From assembly GCA_000310025.1 (NCBI GenBank), contig FN649748.1, positions 847,342 to 911,341 on the forward strand: 64,000 bases of DNA, given 5' to 3'. The DNA comes from Ectocarpus siliculosus (Eukaryota > Sar > Phaeophyceae > Ectocarpales > Ectocarpaceae). Each line of letters begins with the position of its first letter. Positions within the stretch are counted from its first letter, which is position 1. This document shows, piece after piece, positions 34,681 to 48,200 of this stretch. The notes beneath the pieces are model-generated. The model saw nothing but the letters and a program-made list of their open reading frames with translations. It ran no database searches and was not told the origin of the DNA. Both the position numbers and the translations under genes were made by a program.

Positions 34681-36639
34681 GTAATGAACATTTTTTCCGA
34701 ACTACTCCAGAAACATGCCTGTGTCCTGCGCTTAAGCAACGCATGTTATCTGTATTGCTCATCTTTGGGGGGCAACCTTGCTAATGCAGGTATTTGTCGT
34801 TAGTTTTGTCCCCCTCCCCCCTTGGGCATTCTTGAGAGTTCGCCGATCGGGCCACTGCGTGTACCACGTCGTCATGTAGGGACACATTTTTCAGCCCGTG
34901 GGTCAAGACGAAATGCACAGGACACGGCTTGTGTGTACCGGCACCGTATAGACGCGCTCTAAACAGTTCATTCCGAGGGTAGAACAAGCTTGCTATTCTT
35001 CCGTGTACTAGAATGCATGAATCCTGTCTACCTTCACAAGACGACAAACGCATGACCCTGTCAACAAGAGATTGACGACCGCGCCCCAAACTCCGCCAAG
35101 CTAGGCCTTTCCCGGATGAAAGGTTCTCAGCCGAGATGGAGGCTCGATGCCGCTAACCTGGTGAACTGTGACATAGACTACATACCGAATAGCGGCCATA
35201 TTGCGTCGTGACAACACAGGCGTCGCTAGACCAGGGCCGCCACTGCACTGGAAGTATGCGCGCACTCCGTGACTGGCCGTGGCGTATATGCGACTCCACC
35301 AGCTTCCAGGACGTCGATGCTACTCCCATGGGAAGCGTGTTTGGAATTCGACTTCCGTCTCCACCAATTTGTCAATAAATGTGGGAGATCACCCACGGGG
35401 GGAAGGCTGCGCCTAGGACGGGATATGACCTTGGTTTGCAGGTGGAGACCGATGTGGTTCGCACTGGGTTGGGCGAGCTACTGTGGCGTGTGTTCTTATG
35501 CAAGGCTGGGTAGAGATGAGGCCTTGCTTGCACAACAGATGCTCACCAGGCGTATGAAACTATTGTTGTACTCGAGTACGGTGGTCAATATATACCTTTG
35601 CGGGATCTACGCCAGACCACCGGAGTGAGGGAGATTCGGGACTTGGGTAGAATGAATGGAGATCTCAACGACATTCGTACCGTTCGTTGTACTGTATCTC
35701 GGATAAATCGGCAAGTAGAGAAATATGAACAGAGGTGTGCTAACTGTGGATACACGGTCAATGTTGATGTGTGCTTCCTAGTGTGAATGTGCTGCTTCAC
35801 CTTACGCTGCAGCAAGCCGCAGTTTGCTTTGTGAGGGCGAACCTGACATGCGGCGTTACGACACTCGCCTTCGCAACAACGATGGTGTGTGGTCCTCTTT
35901 GAGCACGAGGCCGAAGAAACATACCGAGAGAGTGTATCGGAACGGAGAGTGTCTCGGAACGGAATATCGGTCATAATGGGGAACAAATAAGACATCCCAC
36001 GGCTGTAGGAATATCCGATGAGACAACGAACCAAAATATGTTCTCTGCCCCTGGTTTACCGCTTCCCTGCCTTGTGAACCGTGGTGTCCCCCCGCCCAGT
36101 GCTAACATTTCCGATCGGCGCTACTTCATCACAGTGGGCGAGAACGATGGGTTTGCGGTTGGAGCCAATCGAACGCATGGGAGGCACATACTGTGTGGCC
36201 ACATGATTGGTGACGACAGCGACCCCAACCATTGGTATCGATAGCTTCCGTGATTCGACACGCGATTCGACACGGGAAGAACCACAAAGAGGCTGTTCAA
36301 ATCTGTGAAATTGGCGGGCTCTGTGAGAGGTGGCGTGAAGATCATGGGTTTGTTTAGGCTACTGGGATACCTGTTCCAAATGAATTGGCGGCACGTCGCG
36401 TTACCTCACGACCCGTTGTCCGCATGTCCTCGTCTTTCACGACGTGGACGTGATTGGCCGCGTGACACCATATGGACATCTTGCCCAACCACCCTCACTC
36501 ACCACCGGCCACGGAAATGACGAGCATGGCCGTCACCAGAAGCTTTCCCCATGAAGATGAGCAATCACGTGCCCTGATTCTTCGATTCTGGCAATACACG
36601 AAGTTCGAGAGACAAGTGGGGCTGGGGTGTTTCTATCGG
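34681..36639. other. Spacer between the segmental duplicates, no gene seen
   Basis: No recognisable domain in any frame. A 119-codon plus-strand open stretch (35269-35628) has no family signature. Confidence 0.45.
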
Positions 36640-37400
36640 CTCGCCTGTTGATACATGTTGCGGCCGTCCCGCCCAGCTTTCGAATAATTTGTGGGGGCTT
36701 CCGTGTACACGCAGAGGAAGCATGTGTTTGCAAGTCTGTATATCCGATACAACGGTTTGATTGTATTCGCATTGCTGTTTTGATTATTGCGGAAAAGCAG
36801 GATGACGAACACAGTACTCCCGAACAATAAGTACATAGCCAACGATTCCACACCTTCGCAGCGAGTGGGCGACGGAACCATTGGTCGTGCATGTACCACA
36901 GCGCACGTCTTTCTACCCCTCTGCCCCTCAGCGTTTGGGCACGAACCTCAAACAGAGGGTGCCGGGATTGCTTGGACGTCTCGACTCTCATGAAATCACC
37001 GCTATCATAACCGTTCGCAATGTCGCCGTTCTTCTGTAGTCAACCATGTCTCCTGCTTGCCATCTACCTCTTTTCATTTCACCATGAAGACATCGGCACA
37101 AGGCGGGCCCGATTCGATTACCTGCTACAGCGTATCCCCTCCGCCAGAGCACACCACCTCTCTCACTTCATTTTCTCGCCGTCACTCATTTGCCATTAGT
37201 CGATTGCGTAGGTTAGGGCTGTGATTACTGTGCGTGAAGTGGGTGAGGGGGTGCTAGAAGGAGGTGACGAGCACGGGTGGATCCTTAGTCGCGATAGGGG
37301 CGTTGAATCCACGATTGTTCGATTGGTTAGATGGCCGCTTGACCCGAATGATGTGACTGTCAGTTGCCTGGCTACACTTCGCAGGGACTATCGCCGAATG
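36640..37400. repeat. Segmental duplication, copy 2
   Basis: Direct-orientation counterpart of 33880-34680, offset about 2.75 kb. It could be an old LTR pair or a duplicated gene fragment; no LTR-retrotransposon coding sequence is visible in the 2 kb between them. Confidence 0.6.
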
Positions 37401-37559
37401 AACCGTACTTTCCGTCTGTCCCAGAAGGTCCCAATCTATTATGCACCTTACGTTGACGTTGTTGGTTGTCTTCACTTTTGATGATCCGTTTCGTTCTCTG
37501 CTCAGTACCTTCTTATATCGCTACTCCAATACGCGCTCGCCTTCCGTTCAGGCACAGCT

Positions 37560-38140
37560 TTGAGGCTCTGGGTATCACACCGACCGCTGGGTACAGAAAT
37601 ATCTCTTCATCGCTCTTGTTTCGTGCATTCGGGCGGGTGACCAAAACTTTGATGCTCCGGCAGCGAACCCGTTCAGACTTACGAAACCGCCCTTATTCCA
37701 TTCACTACCATACAGCCATGTCGAAAAACACAGAGATCATACATGGAGAAAAGACCAGAGAGCCCGAGGCAGAGGTGACTCCACCGTTCACTAAATCATC
37801 CTTCTCAGTCATACCACCCCCCTCCGGCTCCCGTACCAGGTCGACCGCCGGGTACCCCAGACACCTTTGCCCTCCGAGTACCCCAACCACCTTTGCGTCG
37901 CTCTTGGTTTGTGCAATCGGGAGGGCGACCAGACATTTGCTCACCCTTGGAGCGATTCGTGAAGCCGTCCCTGTTCCATTCTGTACCATACAGTCATATC
38001 GAAATACACGAAGTCCGTGGCCTGAGAACGTCAGGTAGAGGAGATTTAATCGCTCACTAAATCATCACAACATACCACCCCCGAGAGGCCCCAGGTACAT
38101 ACCGCCCGCAGAGTACCCCAAGGAATCCTTCTACGGAGAG
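37560..38140. repeat. Two to three diverged tandem units of about 210-250 bp
   Basis: Blocks such as CGACCGC(C/T)GGGTAC, TCGCTCTTG(T/G)TT, CATTCGGG(C/A)GGG, CCATTC..TACCATACAG and CACTAAATCATC recur at about 37570, 37800 and, partly, 38050. Confidence 0.55.
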
Positions 38141-39236
38141 ACATATTAATCAACAGCACAACGGGAAAAACTTGAACCCAAAAATAGTCAAATCAACAAA
38201 TACATCGGCCAAAAGTCTCTGCCTTGAATAAGCCCCCGGATCACGCACCGAGATGAGCAACAGCGTGCTGGTTGGGGGCGACTTCCAAGTTTCAGCACCA
38301 TCTTCCGCAAGAGTAGTTACTCACTCGATCTTATCCTTGCTTTTTTTGGCATCGAAACGATTCCCCTCGGTAAAACGGTCATCATGTCTTGCTAGGTCCA
38401 AATGACGAAATTCCGACCGTCCGAATCCCCCAAGTATGCCGGCATCATCTCAACGAGTTTCTTCTGCCCTTCCCCCCTGTGTTGGTAATGAAATACGAAT
38501 AAATTAGCAATGCAGGACCTCTGTTCCAGTGAACACTCCGCAATGCTTACGTTTCTATTTCTGAGGAGGTGGTTTTATGGGTAGACTATGGCCTAAACGG
38601 GGAAAAAGAACAAAGTAGCACGACGACGCCATCGAGACATCAGCAAGAATACAAATATCCACAGCAAGTTGCAGCAGATACCCCCAAGCATTTACGCAGT
38701 CAGTATCTAGAATAACAGACACGGTATCGAATCGTATCAGATGCGCACAAGACTCACCAATATGGACTCTTCACACTCGTCCTGCGAACATCACCGTGTG
38801 TGAAGAATGAATAGAGCGACATCGTCTTGTTCGTCGAAAATTACCAATCCAAGACCCGGGGACATGGGGTAGCTGGAATATCTCCCACCCGGCCTGTAGT
38901 AGTAGCACTTGGGCACAAGGAGAGTCTCCTGCGTACGGAGTACCAGCTTTCCCCCCCTGCCAGCCCTGCAGTTCCATCGTCTCTCCCAGTCTGGATGCAC
39001 AGATCTCGTCCCTTTCGTGATCTCCCTTTTATCCCATCACGCCACCACCAGCGGCATCAGAAGGGACGCCGAGACCCTGAGTGGCCCTCCAAAAATATAC
39101 CAGTCTAGATTACACGTATTTTTAAAATTAAATACCGTGAAAAACAAAAAGCAAGAAAAAAGCTGACAGTCAATAACGACGACCGAAAACAGCACCACGC
39201 AGCCCCATACTCCTCCTCGCGATGACCACTATCTCT
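38141..39236. other. Region 3' of 7TM-RGS copy 3
   Basis: It probably contains the 3' UTR. An AT-richer stretch with AAATTAAATACCGTGAAAAA lies near 39120. No supported gene. Confidence 0.45.
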
Positions 39237-42200
39237 TCAACGAGACGAAGAAGGCAAAATTCTCCCCACCACCAAGGAAAAACGTGTGAACTTGTTCAAG
39301 AGGCCACTCTGAGGAGGAGTGACAGAGGAAGCGGGCGGCGGGCTGTTCAGCGTCGGCGAAGCATCCGCAACCAAGAAACCTTCTTTCCGAAGGAGGCGAA
39401 TCTCTTGCTGCTCCAACGCAGACGCGTCGGCGATGCGCCGGAACCCTTCCGTCTCTACGAAATCTTGCTGGAAGTTGGTCTTGTGTCGTGCGATTGGAAG
39501 GCCAAGGTCGGACACAGAGAGGGAACTGGGTGCTTTCAGTGAGCGTAATACGCGCTATGATTACTCGCTGGTCGTATGAATCCGCTCGGCAGGGCGTGTT
39601 TCAAAACGAGATTACGATGTGGCAATGTGGTTACGTGGGTTTGTGTCGAAGGGTGCTACTAACAGCGTCCAACGTAATGAGCCGGGGAGCGCAAAGATCG
39701 ACCGATTTTCTTTTTTCCCCAGGAGCGAAAAATCGGCTCTATATATGTCGGCCTGTTCGAACACGATGGGACCCAAGTTTGATTTCCGACTGGTGTCCGG
39801 GCGACCGAATATGCCCTCCTTTTCGACCAGAACGAGGTACAGTAGAGCACCGATTGAAGACCTGCTGGCTTCTGAAGAGGAAAACAAGTTGGGTAGGAAA
39901 ACCAACTAGTGCGCGAGGAACGCTCCCGAAGGCATCTTTCCATCGCAGCCCTTTCCGACATCGCCCCTCCCGTGGTTGTAGAGCGATCGAGCTGTGGAAG
40001 TTCGTATATCTTCATACTGTAGGAGTTGGGATCACTCCCGCGGTATCGGTTGTCGCTTCGTTTCGGAAAACGCCAACCGATGTCGAGGTAACGACCAGAA
40101 TGACGAATTTTGCTCTCTGAAACATAAGTTTACATATGTAAAACATGCTCAGATGATGCGGGAGATTTTCGGAGTTTACGAGAGGGGAGGGGCTCTGATG
40201 CTCAACAACAGCAATTATATTGTTTCCGAGTTATCACTGTACCTCCATGAGTGCCAGAACCTCTGCTCTAGCGTGGTCGAAGATGTCGTAGGCCGTCACG
40301 TCCGTCGACAAAATCTCCTCCCGGCACCGCCCCGATATGTTTACCTGCCCCTCGAAAACGACGCGACAGGAACAGGAGCGCATGAAAGGTCCCCCAGATA
40401 GTGGGCCGGTTTGCTGTGCTGCATGAGTGACAAGTGTGATCGATGATCAACTCGCTCGACTTCTCTGACTTCTTCCAGGACATCATCTATCGCCGCAAGT
40501 CATACCACACACCCCAGTGACATCTACACGTTTTTGTGTCTGAGATGGTATTACCATAAGTTCGTGAACCAATCATGTATCAGGGATGGTGGTAGAGAAC
40601 AATAACCAAACGTGCGTAGAACTTATTTGCACCTGCTCGGCAGCCCCTTCCCTGATGTACTGGTCAACGATACGCATCGTCGCCGCCTGCAGAACGAACA
40701 GGGATTTCAAGTGAGGTACATGCTGAATGGGTCGTTTGACTCCCTCCACCGCGAACAAATCAGGGGGGATATATGTAGCTTTGGAAAAAGACGTCGAGTG
40801 TGTGTTAAACGCTCGGAACGGTCGCTCAGATCTGTTTTTCCCCCAACAGTCTGTCCGTGTGAGTCGTGAACGCCACCGTCACAGACTATTTCTCAGTCCA
40901 CGGGAGATACATTCGTCGAAATCCCTCGTTGGCGCATACCATCAATCGTTCACTCCTAGTGAAATACTGAATGAAAGCGTGAAGAACACGCGGTACCCCC
41001 CTTATGATACAAGGTCAACAGACGAATAACAACGCCGAGCTTCTAAAAGGCGAGTGTCAACTCGCACCTACCGACTATTCAGGACCTCAGGCGGGGACTA
41101 CTGTCGGCCCCCCCACGACTGCTGCGTGTGGAGCCGCACTCAATTGGCGTGTAACGTACGGTGTAGATTTCACATCATCGGCGAGCTACAGGTCGAACGG
41201 CACCATTCCGACAAGCGTATGGCATCCCATCCGCCGAACCTCCACAAGGTGAAGTACCAGGTCCCCTATGCCACTAAGTGGGATGTACTCAAAAAAGGTA
41301 CGCCAATAAAGCCATATGTAGTGCAGCTTACGTCTCGTGTCTCGGATTGTGGGTCCTCGGAGTACGACACAGCGACAACAGAAAACCCACAAGATGAACA
41401 TTCGTGCACCAAGGAAGTGAAAACAGGGAACCGTCCCAGACAATCGCCGAGGAGATTGTACCCTTATGAAGGGGATCGCCGAAATATGCCCCCCCTATTG
41501 GTGTTCTTAGTTGCTCGAAGGTTGCTCGGGGCGACTGGATCCGGATTCACTTCTTCACAATCATTCGTGCAATATTACACTGGTCCGCTAAGTCCGCCAA
41601 GTCTTCGAAGTCCCATGGGTTCGATAATCTGTTTCGGCCCCCCGCTTTTTTCGTCTACTGTATGTTTTGGAAAAATATGTGGCCGGTGGCGAATTCGAAC
41701 CTGGGTTCTCTGCCATCGAAAGCAGACACCTCTTCGTCGACGCCAAGGTGATAACCGGGAACGTCCTCGAAAGATTTTTGGGAGATTGTACCTTTTGGGC
41801 ACGTATGTGGGTGGGTAGGTGGGTTAGCGAACGAGACGAAAACAAGTATATCCCTGTTGCTGCCGCTCTACCTGTCTGGGAAAGTACTCCTTGATCTCCT
41901 CCCTGTCTAGCGACTCGATGTAAAAGTCCATCAGCTCTTGAGCCACCTTCATCTCGATGTACTTCCGAAACTCGTCCCGGAGTTGCTCCACAGACAGCTG
42001 TTCCGCCAGGCTGGCCTTCAGCTGTATTTGGGCGACAGTGGTGCAAATCCAAGGTGCGGGACACCGAAGAACGGACAATGGAAGCTTAGTGTCCGCTGAT
42101 GCTTCCTCTGTCTCTGTCACTGTTTGTGTCACGGAATATAACAACGTTGATGAAGGCTCATTAGTGTGTCCGAGAGGGTTTGGGATTGGCAGGGTGCGTG

Positions 42201-45200
42201 CGGTATGACTCCCTTTCCATTTTCCCTCGTATCGCACTTCACACCATGAAGCCGGCCGCGTTATGTTGACCGGGAGGGAAACACCTATTGTTACAGTAGT
42301 TTGAGGGCGTGAATGTCAGCAGGAATACCCTTGACGACACCATACTGCCTGACGGATTACTGTCACATAACCCATGAATCACTTGCGCGAAATGGGTTTC
42401 GGAAAAATAGCGTCAGACTAGCCATACATGTAGGTCTTCAATGTTCCTTGTACTTTTCATCTCCTGCTGACAATTGCAACAACACCCTCCTGCAACGCGT
42501 GTAATCACGTTTAACGGTTGAATTTGAAGTCTGCCGAATCCGAAGTATCTCGAGCGATAACGTAGACACACGCCCGAAGAAACACCTCCTCTCATACCCA
42601 AGCGCTAACGGTAATACACATATCGCCCACAGGTCGCCGCGATTATACCACAATTCGCTGACATTGCACAACAACAACAACAACAACAACTATTGAAGGC
42701 ATTAGGCATGAGCGACAGCCCCCTAACCTGCGCGGGCGAAGGCATCTCCGAGAAGCCCTTTGTGAACGACAACAGGTACTCGGTGTCTCCCGCGAGCTTC
42801 CTCTTGATCGGCTCCCCTATGGAGCCCCAAAGCATGGTGTACGTCGTCAGCACTGGGTCTGGATCGTGTCATGACGGGAGGTGGAGGTAGAGGGGTGTAA
42901 GAAACCTAAGGGACAAGAAGTTTGTCACCACGGTGGCATCAAGATCACCAATGTTTTCGAGGCTAAAACGAGGAACGGTCACCCTTACTAACAGAAGCAC
43001 ACGGCAGTAACCATGGGTAGCAACACGAAGAAGGGAATAGGGACTCACGCACGATGGCCACCCTTCTCGCGTAAACATGTTGGTTCTTGAAGATTACGCC
43101 CACGAAGGCCACGTAGGTGATCACGAGCAGAGTGAGGCATGACAGGGTCCACTTGATGGCGTTGTACTCGTTGAACTGCTTCCGGACCCACCTCAGCTGA
43201 CGGGTGCACACAAACCTGTGAGCACCGGACAGCGCGGGCAATGAAAAGCAGGTGTTGGAGGAACGCACAGTGTTTGCAATCACCCCCAGTCAAGACAATC
43301 TACGACGAGAACGACGATGACGAAAAATAAGACCACGACCACGGCCACGGCCACAACCATGGCGACGGCAACCAGAAGGTGAACAACAATGAGGCTATAT
43401 CACGTTCCACTGTCACTCGGACTTGAAAGAGGTAAGAGAAGGGCGTCGTGGGAGCACAGCCTGCACGTTTAGTTTTTTGTTGCAAGATTTACCCAACCAA
43501 CATGAGGGTGAACATCAGCAGCGCAACAACAACAACAACAACCTGTCCCGCATCCAAAACGGGAATAGAAAGTGCCTACCTCGCGACCACGCTTGCTTGA
43601 GGAAATGACGTGCTCGGCCGTTTCGGCCTTCTAACATAAAGACGTTCACGGATAAAGAACTTCTCGCATGACCAAACGCAGATCAGAGCGCCACAGCTAC
43701 AGAGGACGGCATAGTCACACGTGGTGCGTTTTACATGAATTTAGCTTTCATCTCGCCAACAAAATGAAAGGCAATGATAATCTCTTGGTTACAAAAACGT
43801 TCGACTTCACGGTCGATCACGCGCCGGGCTCCAAAGTCCTTCTCGCCATTAACCACACACACCGGAGGAGCGAGGTGAAGAAGTAATAGAATCGCTTCTG
43901 TGACTCGGCTAGTACGTCGACATTTAACTGCCGAAAGATGCACGCTAAGTGAACAGATTTGATGACAAAAAGAAAAAAACAAAACACGGTCGTTCGTACG
44001 ATCACAACCAAGACTGATCACCGGTGGTCAACCCAATCTCCAGCTCTCGAAAAGTACACACACACACACCCCTTCCCCCGCCCCTGATGTTTGCCATCGG
44101 GGTTGGGTTTCCTTCGCTTGGCAACGACGTTATAAAACAAGCCCCCCCCGGTGTTTGCCATCGGGGTTGGGTTTTCGTCGCTTCGCAGCGATGTTGTAAA
44201 ACAAGCTGACCACTTCGTGAGCTCGGCAACCAAGTTACCGCCTTTGTTTTGTTGCCTTTGTTTTTTGTTTTTTTGTAACCATGACTTGTGGTCGAGTAGA
44301 TTATGTTGTGCGGGGTCGAGCACCCTCACTCCGCGCAAAGGGGATAATCGCACGTTGTGTTAGAATGGTCAAGCACCCTCGAGGCAGTTACACAGTGCTT
44401 ACAACTGTCTCTGGAAGTGAAAGCACCAGAAAATTAATTAAGTCATACGCATCTGTCATCCGTCCGCAAGAAAGTAAGCACAAGATGCCGAACACCCTTA
44501 GCAGGATGCAGCACACTCTTCATGCGACTCGCCGAATACCTCACGGTGCTTCGCGCTTGGTGATGTGAGAGCCTGGTCCGGTGAAAACCCGGCGTGCTCC
44601 GTCCCGGCTTTGTAGAGATGCGAGGTCAATGGTCTAGCGACTACGGCATACACGACCGACCATGAATATGCCCCCCCCCCCATCCCCGAAGATAACACCT
44701 ACACAAAGCCTCTTCTCCTCACCAAAGACAGAAAATTCCGGCGAACAATGCGGTACCCATGGCCATCATCACGTATTTCGAGGCCGGTGAAGTACCGCAG
44801 GAATTCCGCCTCTCGTCGAAGAAATACACGCCTGGATCCACCAAAGCCACCAGCAGGGGTATCAGGCCGATGCTCGACAGCAGCGTTACCTGGCACCTGA
44901 AGAGTCGAGAGTGTACAGAGAGACACGGCGTCTCGAAAGTTCACGCAATCTAGGATATGTTTGCGCGGCTCCACAACAAGTACCTTCATTGGAGAACCGT
45001 GGGGCTGACAGAGTAAGAAGTCGATTTCTGTGAGGTTTGCTCCTCAGGACTCTACCACAGCCGACACATTTTTGCCAACTCACTTCGCGGGCCACATGTG
45101 GTCGTCGTGCTTGATCAAAATCCTCCACATCCGGTATATCCGAACGCCGAACGACATCAAGTGAGCAAAAACGGTCGTCCACACCATGGATTTCTAGGGC

Positions 45201-48200
45201 AGGAAAAGGCGAGTAGGGCGGGGAGGAGAAGGAAGGGGGAGACACCGAAAATCAGGCGCACATCATGCTGAAAACGGAGGTCGGGGACAGAAGGAGAGGG
45301 CATGTAGACAAAGATGTTAACACGCGTACTCTTGAATGTAGTATGCGTTGAGTTGTTTCTGCCCTTTTTTTCGTGGTTTTTTGCCCCTGCCCTATTTTCG
45401 AATAATGGGAAACGACAAAGAAGGTGGGTTCCCACCCCTTTCACAGACAAAAAAAGTGGGTAGTCGAAAACGTGCTCGGCGGAGACCGCTGGTGACAGGC
45501 ACAACCACTCAAAATATCATTCCGATGCAAAAATCTGTGGGCAACCGTATATTTGACCGTCGAAACCGCAAGGGGGGACACTGAAAATGAAACGTGTCCC
45601 TTGCAATGAGGATAATCGATTTCTGTGCACCTTTCATGAAAAATTCCCATATACGTACCCAGGTGACAACGGAAAAATTGGGAATTCCGACAAATTCCGC
45701 TGAACCAGAAATCTGCACTTCAAAGAGCCAGCCAGCCACATCTATCTGCTGAGAGGAGCACGCATGCCGTCATTCCGTTTTTAGCTCAGCCACCTACCTC
45801 TCTTGGATTGCGGAGCTACTGTAGCCGGCATTTCGGATCCAGCCGTTGTGCGATACTAATCATCTCCGGTAGGACTTGAGGAGGACGGACTGTAAAGCTG
45901 TAGTAGTATACTGCACTGCGTCTGCTCCTTGCTGCTGCTCTTGGCTGACCCAGGAACTCCGAAAAATCCCCACAGGTACGAACAAACTCCTTTGTGTGTG
46001 GTCGAAGGATGGGCTGCGCTATGTACAAGCCCAACATGCCACCATGCACAACATAGTGCTGCTGCCTTCACCTGTCGCCGCCCTTCCACGTCTACCTGTC
46101 CATGACACATGCTGCCAACTGATGCGACAACACCGGGGTACAACACGGACAAAGGGAGTACTCCCCCTGCCCATAGACCGTCAAAATTGCTTACAAACTA
46201 GAACAACCTCTCATTCCTCCCATGCCAAGTACAAATGATGTAGCATGCATGAAATGATAGACCTTGTCTTTACTTGTGGTCCACGCTGCCTAATAATGGG
46301 AGAGGTAGCCATACCTTCTGCCTACGCACGGGTGAGATAGGTAACCATACCCACTGCATTTAACACACACCCACATGTCGGTGATGAAACCTCAACCATA
46401 CGCCTCTATCGGCGACCACGTCAGGAGGTAATGATGAGAGAATGTTCTCCCGTGCCATTTGCACATCTAACGACACGAAATTACTCAAAACGGTAAGAAA
46501 ATGGTGACACCACTCCCGTGTGTCCGCACATACTCCGAAATGCGTCCGCACATATGCATACCCGTTACTACGCGTACCACACTGAAAATACGTTTGAAAA
46601 CTGAGGGAGATGGCATGCCCTACGACTAATAGGGTGCCACACACAAAACGCCCGACTACCCAACAGTACCTAACACATTTATTCTGCACCTTCCCAACAT
46701 AACATATATGAGACACACAAGACAGCTACCAAACTGTTTTGTTGAGCCTGTTACCCGCAGGGGAGATGTCCCTATATGCTGTCTGGGAAATCGTAGACAT
46801 ACAGGTACTTTCTGACGCTATGGATTCATTGCTAATCTGTCTCAGACTCTTCTCTATGATAGAGATGGATTCATTGTGTCATATTAAGAAAAAAAAAAAA
46901 AAACATGGGCAGAGTCCATGCACAGCATGAACATCAACTTTTTTTTTTCTTTCGGACAGAGCCGCGGCGCACAAGGCCTCAACGGTTGCCCGATTTTGTC
47001 CGAAATTCTGCCCGAAAGAATCTACAAAGGCTTTCATGCACCCACCTTTGTCTGCTTTGTGACCTACTTTTGTCCGAAATTTCCCCACCTTTGCCCAAAA
47101 TAAAAGTGCCCACTTCTGCACAATTTTTGAAGCCTGCACGTCGTCACCGCATGGGAAACTTTTCCAATGAAACAAACGGACAAAAGTGGGTACATTTCGG
47201 ACAAAAGCGGGTCACAAAGCAGACAAAGGTAGGTACATGAAAGCCTTTGTAGATAGATTCCCGTGGGCATACCCACCGGAATTTCGGACAAAATCGGGCA
47301 ACTTTTGTTGAGGCCTGGTGCGCCGCGGCTGTGTGTAGGGTGAAGACGTGCCCGAAAGCTTAAAGAAAACGAACGATGCCCATGCTATGTTAGGGAGGAA
47401 ACAAGGGAAGGGAGCAGGTCCGCTGCTCCTTGCTGAATCACTCACAGTTGTTGTTGTTGCATTTCATGTTTTATCCTCTTCATACCTAAAACGCGTTCCG
47501 CGCTCACAAGTCGAGAGCGAGGACGGGGGTTAAACTCCTAGTCACAGTAACCAAAGACAATACAAAATAGCCATGTCATGCGAACAGCGCTCATACACTA
47601 GTTGCTCCGTTACACTCACTCGTCTACGCCCGACGTTCACCGAACATAAAAAGCTGCTGTTCTCAAGACGTGATTAGATATCCTTCATACTTGCCAGCGG
47701 TCGGCCACCATACTCGTCGATCCAGCACCGCTATGCGCTCACTGCGGAGCTGCTTTGTTCAAAGGTGAGAGTTCCATTCCATAAAGGCTACTGGTATTTA
47801 ATTTGGGCTCATCATCTGTATGCGTGATTTTATAGATAACCAGTGTCCAATATAAAATGACGTTGCTATTATGCTATTCTATCGTCCATTTCCATCACAT
47901 TACGCTGCATTTCTTACACAACGTACCTACCTACATCCGCCGGCTACGGCCTTGTGTTCCCGATGACGTCGTAAGTACAGCTCTGCGTCCAGTAACAATG
48001 TCATCAGTGCCGTCCCGCCTAATAGGCGGGCGGCCGCCATACCCTTTTACATACACGTTGAAAAATCAAAACTATCTCCACTACGCAAGCAAGATGAAGA
48101 AGACCCCCCCAAGACCCCCCGCGTCGCACGAACGATTCTACAGAGCCGCCGGCTCGCGTGACGTAAGCAGACGACGAGGGTGAGAGTTGACGTATGACCT

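Noticed and set aside
41676-41745. tRNA-like sequence on the minus strand (GGTTCGAATTCGCCA end)
   Set aside because: The acceptor and anticodon stems pair partly, but there is no room for a D arm; probably a SINE remnant in an intron of copy 3.
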